Shown here one piece after another: positions 24,546 through 27,424 of a stretch of DNA of 27,424 nucleotides (its first letter is position 1; every line of letters begins with the position of its first letter). The notes beneath the pieces were generated by a model, which searched no databases, was not told the DNA's origin, and was given only the letters and a program-made list of their open reading frames with translations. Source of the DNA: Phycisphaerae bacterium (GTDB lineage Bacteria; Planctomycetota; Phycisphaerae; UBA1845; UTPLA1). The stretch spans positions 1 through 27,424 of the forward strand of contig JAFGQA010000485.1 in assembly GCA_016935885.1 (NCBI GenBank), given 5' to 3'. The position numbers and the translations under genes were made by a program.

Positions 24546-25949
24546 ATGACTGATGAACCCCAGGAGCTTCGACGGATCAGTTGGGCGGAGTGCTTTGGTT
24601 TTACGCAACTGTTTCGGGCGTTTCGCCTGGCGATCCACCCCACGAAACTGCTGCTTGCCCTTTTCGGCATCCTGGCGACGTACGGCACGGGCCGCGTTCT
24701 CGACGCGGTGTGGCCCACGTCCTACCGACCTGCCGCCGCGGCAGCCAGCGGAGAGGCCGTGTCGGAACTGAGCTACTTCCTGACGGCGGAGGGAGGCGCC
24801 CGACAGGCCACGGTGGAGTGGCTGCAAACGCGCGATTTGTCCAAGCCCGAGCAGCGAACCGGCGTGTTCAAGCTGTTGCTTGACCACGGGCGTGACTCGA
24901 TTCGCCTGACGACCGACGCCGTCATGGCGGCCGATGTTCGGGGGCTCGTCGGGGCGGCCTGGTTTTGTGTGATGGGCATCGTTTGGCTGTTCGCGATGCA
25001 CCCGGTCTACGGCATTCTCTTCTTCATCGTTTCACTGGTCATTTGGGCGTTTTTTGGCGGGGCGGTCTGTCGCGTTGCAGCCCTGCACGCAGCCCGAGAT
25101 GAACGGATCGGCTTGATGGAGGCACTGGCGTTTGCGAAGCAGAAGTTCCTCAGCTTCTTCGCCGCTCCGCTGATGCCGGTGGGCATTCTGATTCTGCTCG
25201 CGGTCCCACTGGTTTTGGGCGGCTTGGTGGGTTGGATTGGGGGCATCGGCGAGATCCTGGCGGGGATCCTGTTCTTCCTGGCGCTGTGCGCCGGCTTTGC
25301 CATCGCGTTTGTGACTATCGGAGCGTTGGCCGGCTTCTCGCTGACGTTTCCCACGATTGCCGTCGAGGGCTCGGATGCGTTCGACGCCCTGAGCCGATCG
25401 TTCAGCTACGTCTACCAGCGTCCGTGGCGAACCGCGTTCTACGCACTCGTGAGTCTCGTCTACGGGGCAATCTGCCTTGTTTTCGTGAAGTTCTTTGTTC
25501 GACTCGGTCTGTACGCCGTATCGTTGTTCGTCGGTCTGTTCATGAACCTGGGCAGCCCCTACTTGGCGGAGGGCGCTGACCAGGCCACAAGGGACCTGGG
25601 CAAGCTGGATGCCATGTGGCAAGCCCCGTCGCTGATCGGTGGGTCGCCGTTCTGGGGTAGCTTCCCTGATGTCGATATGGCACATGCAAGCGCATTTGGG
25701 CATTGCTGGTTCTATCTGTGGATATTCCTGGTTGTTGGGGTGGTCGGAGCTTTTATCGTAAGCTTCTACTATTCCGCGAGTACGCTCATATACTTCCTAC
25801 TTCGCCGCGGCGTGGATGCTGCGGATTTGGAGGATGTGTACATCGAGGAGCAACCGGAGGACACAGCCCCGGTAACCGAGTCGCCTGCGGCGCCGGAGGG
25901 GGAGGAGACGGGCGGCGTTTTGCCGCCGGAGGCCGAGCCATCGTCTTGA
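24546..25949 (+). CDS. Polytopic membrane protein of unknown function
   Basis: A 467-residue integral membrane protein starting at ATG 24546, with GGGAGGA about eight bases upstream. Hydrophobic segments lie roughly at residues 29-50, 133-175 (probably two), 200-265 (two or three), 298-340 (probably two) and 388-420. Loops between are short except for a region of about 80 residues after the first segment. A motif GSDAFDALSRSFSYVYQRPW precedes the segments near residue 298; I have the impression that similar proteins occur in planctomycetes, and it recalls membrane domains seen near glycerophosphodiester phosphodiesterases, but I would not assign a function. The C-terminal 45 or so residues are acidic and Pro/Glu-rich and likely cytoplasmic. 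It has no obvious operon partner. Confidence 0.85.
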   Translation: MTDEPQELRRISWAECFGFTQLFRAFRLAIHPTKLLLALFGILATYGTGRVLDAVWPTSYRPAAAAASGEAVSELSYFLTAEGGARQATVEWLQTRDLSKPEQRTGVFKLLLDHGRDSIRLTTDAVMAADVRGLVGAAWFCVMGIVWLFAMHPVYGILFFIVSLVIWAFFGGAVCRVAALHAARDERIGLMEALAFAKQKFLSFFAAPLMPVGILILLAVPLVLGGLVGWIGGIGEILAGILFFLALCAGFAIAFVTIGALAGFSLTFPTIAVEGSDAFDALSRSFSYVYQRPWRTAFYALVSLVYGAICLVFVKFFVRLGLYAVSLFVGLFMNLGSPYLAEGADQATRDLGKLDAMWQAPSLIGGSPFWGSFPDVDMAHASAFGHCWFYLWIFLVVGVVGAFIVSFYYSASTLIYFLLRRGVDAADLEDVYIEEQPEDTAPVTESPAAPEGEETGGVLPPEAEPSS

Positions 25950-25985
25950 CGGTGCCCGCGGCGGGCCTGACTTCTCCTTGTGATC

Positions 25986-26005
25986 GGAAGCCCGTGCGGG
26001 CTTCC
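25986..26005. other. Perfect hairpin after the membrane protein gene
   Basis: GGAAGCCCG (25986-25994) and CGGGCTTCC (25997-26005) are perfect reverse complements separated by TG. Only CTTCTTT follows, some 15 bases on, so it could be a weak terminator or another dispersed hairpin repeat. No gene is visible in 25950-26141. Confidence 0.45.
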
Positions 26006-26141
26006 GGGCCCGTGGATCTTCTTTGGACAGGAATCGTGCCTCCGGGACGATTTGGCGGCAGGTTTTGGGCCTGCCAGGGACGCGACGACCCATCGCGGCC
26101 GATAAGATACGTAACACAATCCTTCGCCGTGGAGTCCAGCC

Positions 26142-27424
26142 ATGCGTCTGCACGTCTTGCGGATGTGCGTGGGGGCTGTGCTATGGATGGCCGTCCTCGT
26201 TACCGGTTGCACGGAGTTGTACGTGCTTTTCGGCCCTGGGGCGATATGGGGTCCCCAGCAGTCGGCGGTGGGCGCGGGTGGCGGAGGCACGACGACCCAG
26301 CCGACGATGACGGTGATTCCCGCGCCGGTGTTTGTTTCCGACCAGGCAGATCCGTTGCTTGAGGCCACCGCCGGCGCCAAGGTCGTCGTCGCGGCCCAAC
26401 TCAACGACGACAACGGCGACGGCGTCATCGACGACAACGACGAGGTTGACTTCGTCTCCGGCCACGACGAAAGCCAACCTATCCAGGTACATCTGAATCA
26501 AGGCGGCGGGGCCTCGTTCTCGACGATGTCCGTCGGCGGTGGCGGGCCGATCGCCCGGATGGTCGGTCTCGAGGTGATCGATATCGACGTAGATGGCTAC
26601 CCGGACATCGCCGTCCTGGTGAACGACACGGGCTATACGCCCGAGCCAGGCGCGGATCTGCGTGGGGCGGTCGTCCTGCTGTTCAACCCGGGGGACCCGG
26701 CGGACGCACTGGCCTGGCAGGAGGTCACGCTCAACAGGACATTCATGCTGCCGTGCGACAGCGACGGGATGACCGACTTCGCCGTCGTGGACATCGATCT
26801 CGCCACGGAGGCGGACGGCGTGACGCCCCGGGGACCAGACATCGTTCTAGGTTCCAACGAAGTTGACGACGTGGCCAAGTTCATTCATCTGTATGTGAAT
26901 CCGGGCCACCCTGCCGGGTGGGGAACGCACCAGGCAAGAAACGGCTCCATGTGGATCAACAGCGACATGACGGTGAACGCGGTTCCGTTCCAGGCGATGG
27001 AGGCGGCCGACATCGACCGGGACGGGGACATCGACATCGTGGCAACCTTTCCAACGTCGAAGACTTACAATGTCCGATGGCTGGTGAACCCGCGGATCCC
27101 AGCGGGCACAGCAGCCGTGTCCGCCGCGTGGCAGACCTTCATGGTTGGCCAGCAGCAAGGTGGCGGAGACTATCTGGATGTCGCCGATATCGATGGCGAT
27201 GGCGACATGGACGTGGCCGTCGCCAAGGTGAGCGAGCGATTGGTCCAATGGTTCGAGAACCCGGATCGTCCCGCCGATGGCCTTGCCATTGTCACCCAGC
27301 AAAGCTTCCCTTGGCGTGTGTTCAACCTGGGGACGATCCTGGACGGGTATGTCATCAACCAGTTGCAGTTGACCGACATGAACGCGGATGGGCTGGTGGA
27401 TTGCTTCTTGACGGCCAGCGGGAA
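26142..27424 (+). CDS. Secreted FG-GAP/VCBS-like repeat lipoprotein (partial, runs off right edge)
   Basis: An open frame of at least 427 codons from ATG 26142, with GGAG at 26131-26134. It has no stop before the window ends, so the C-terminus is missing. The N-terminus is a lipoprotein signal: basic start, hydrophobic core AVLWMAVLVTG, then lipobox Val-Thr-Gly-Cys with lipidated Cys23. A Gly/Thr linker follows, then a calcium-binding-like Asp/Asn loop (DDNGDGVIDDNDE). At least five FG-GAP/VCBS-type motifs are present, such as IDVDGYPDIAV, ADIDRDGDIDIV, ADIDGDGDMDVAV and TDMNADGLVDC, each with Asp-rich Ca-binding turns, which predicts a beta-propeller on the cell surface or in the periplasm. 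Such proteins often bind polysaccharides or other proteins; the ligand here is unknown. Confidence 0.85.
   Translation, partial: MRLHVLRMCVGAVLWMAVLVTGCTELYVLFGPGAIWGPQQSAVGAGGGGTTTQPTMTVIPAPVFVSDQADPLLEATAGAKVVVAAQLNDDNGDGVIDDNDEVDFVSGHDESQPIQVHLNQGGGASFSTMSVGGGGPIARMVGLEVIDIDVDGYPDIAVLVNDTGYTPEPGADLRGAVVLLFNPGDPADALAWQEVTLNRTFMLPCDSDGMTDFAVVDIDLATEADGVTPRGPDIVLGSNEVDDVAKFIHLYVNPGHPAGWGTHQARNGSMWINSDMTVNAVPFQAMEAADIDRDGDIDIVATFPTSKTYNVRWLVNPRIPAGTAAVSAAWQTFMVGQQQGGGDYLDVADIDGDGDMDVAVAKVSERLVQWFENPDRPADGLAIVTQQSFPWRVFNLGTILDGYVINQLQLTDMNADGLVDCFLTASG

Noticed and set aside
1..27424. CRISPR array, tRNA or rRNA genes
   Set aside because: No regularly spaced direct repeats of CRISPR type, no tRNA T-loop with acceptor stem, and no rRNA-like sequence were seen when reading the spacers.

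Overview
The window is a stretch of bacterial chromosome, rich in G+C by eye, most likely from the Planctomycetota (PVC superphylum), possibly the class Phycisphaerae. The best support is a small basic protein at 1329-1574 that resembles the PVC-associated small basic protein family, an SI3-type insertion in RpoC, a groEL-groES-groEL arrangement, an FG-GAP lipoprotein, and intergenic repeats of a style I associate with planctomycete genomes. The class-level call is inference from memory and was not checked by search.

Layout. (1) 1-5477 is accessory: a single-pass membrane protein with a C-terminal domain resembling SPOR-type domains, the small basic protein, a class I/II PLP aminotransferase, an unrecognised probably exported protein, and a PAS-type sensor histidine kinase whose start overlaps the stop of that protein. 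(2) 5478-16969 is the transcription/translation core. A strong-looking promoter with an A/T tract upstream and a leader of about 340 nt precedes rpoB. A GNAT-type acetyltransferase lies between rpoB and rpoC, followed by rpsL and rpsG. rplKAJL, fusA and tuf are not in the window. (3) 16970-17760 has no intact gene. It holds a run of hairpins and a possible gene remnant. (4) 17761-24113 is a chaperone cluster: groEL1, groES, groEL2, a strong terminator, a 3 x 19 bp tandem repeat, dnaJ, grpE and a FmdB-type zinc ribbon protein. dnaK and hrcA are absent. (5) 24114-27424 holds a polytopic membrane protein and a lipoprotein with FG-GAP/VCBS-like repeats that runs off the right edge.

How the genes fit together. 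rpoB, rpoC, rpsL and rpsG encode core expression machinery. Next to them is a folding module: two GroEL paralogues around one GroES, plus the DnaK co-chaperones DnaJ and GrpE. The two modules would be expected to be transcribed strongly in growing cells, with the chaperones also stress-inducible, but no CIRCE-like HrcA operator was seen.

Most notable: an insertion of about 237 residues in RpoB immediately before its [10 protein letters not shown] motif; a pair of MITE-like repeats about 21 kb apart in opposite orientation with 12-bp terminal inverted repeats; arginine at S12 position 88, a substitution linked to streptomycin resistance in other bacteria; the acetyltransferase between rpoB and rpoC; and the tandem repeat and hairpin-rich spacers. 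I found no clear undescribed multi-gene system; most of the window is housekeeping.
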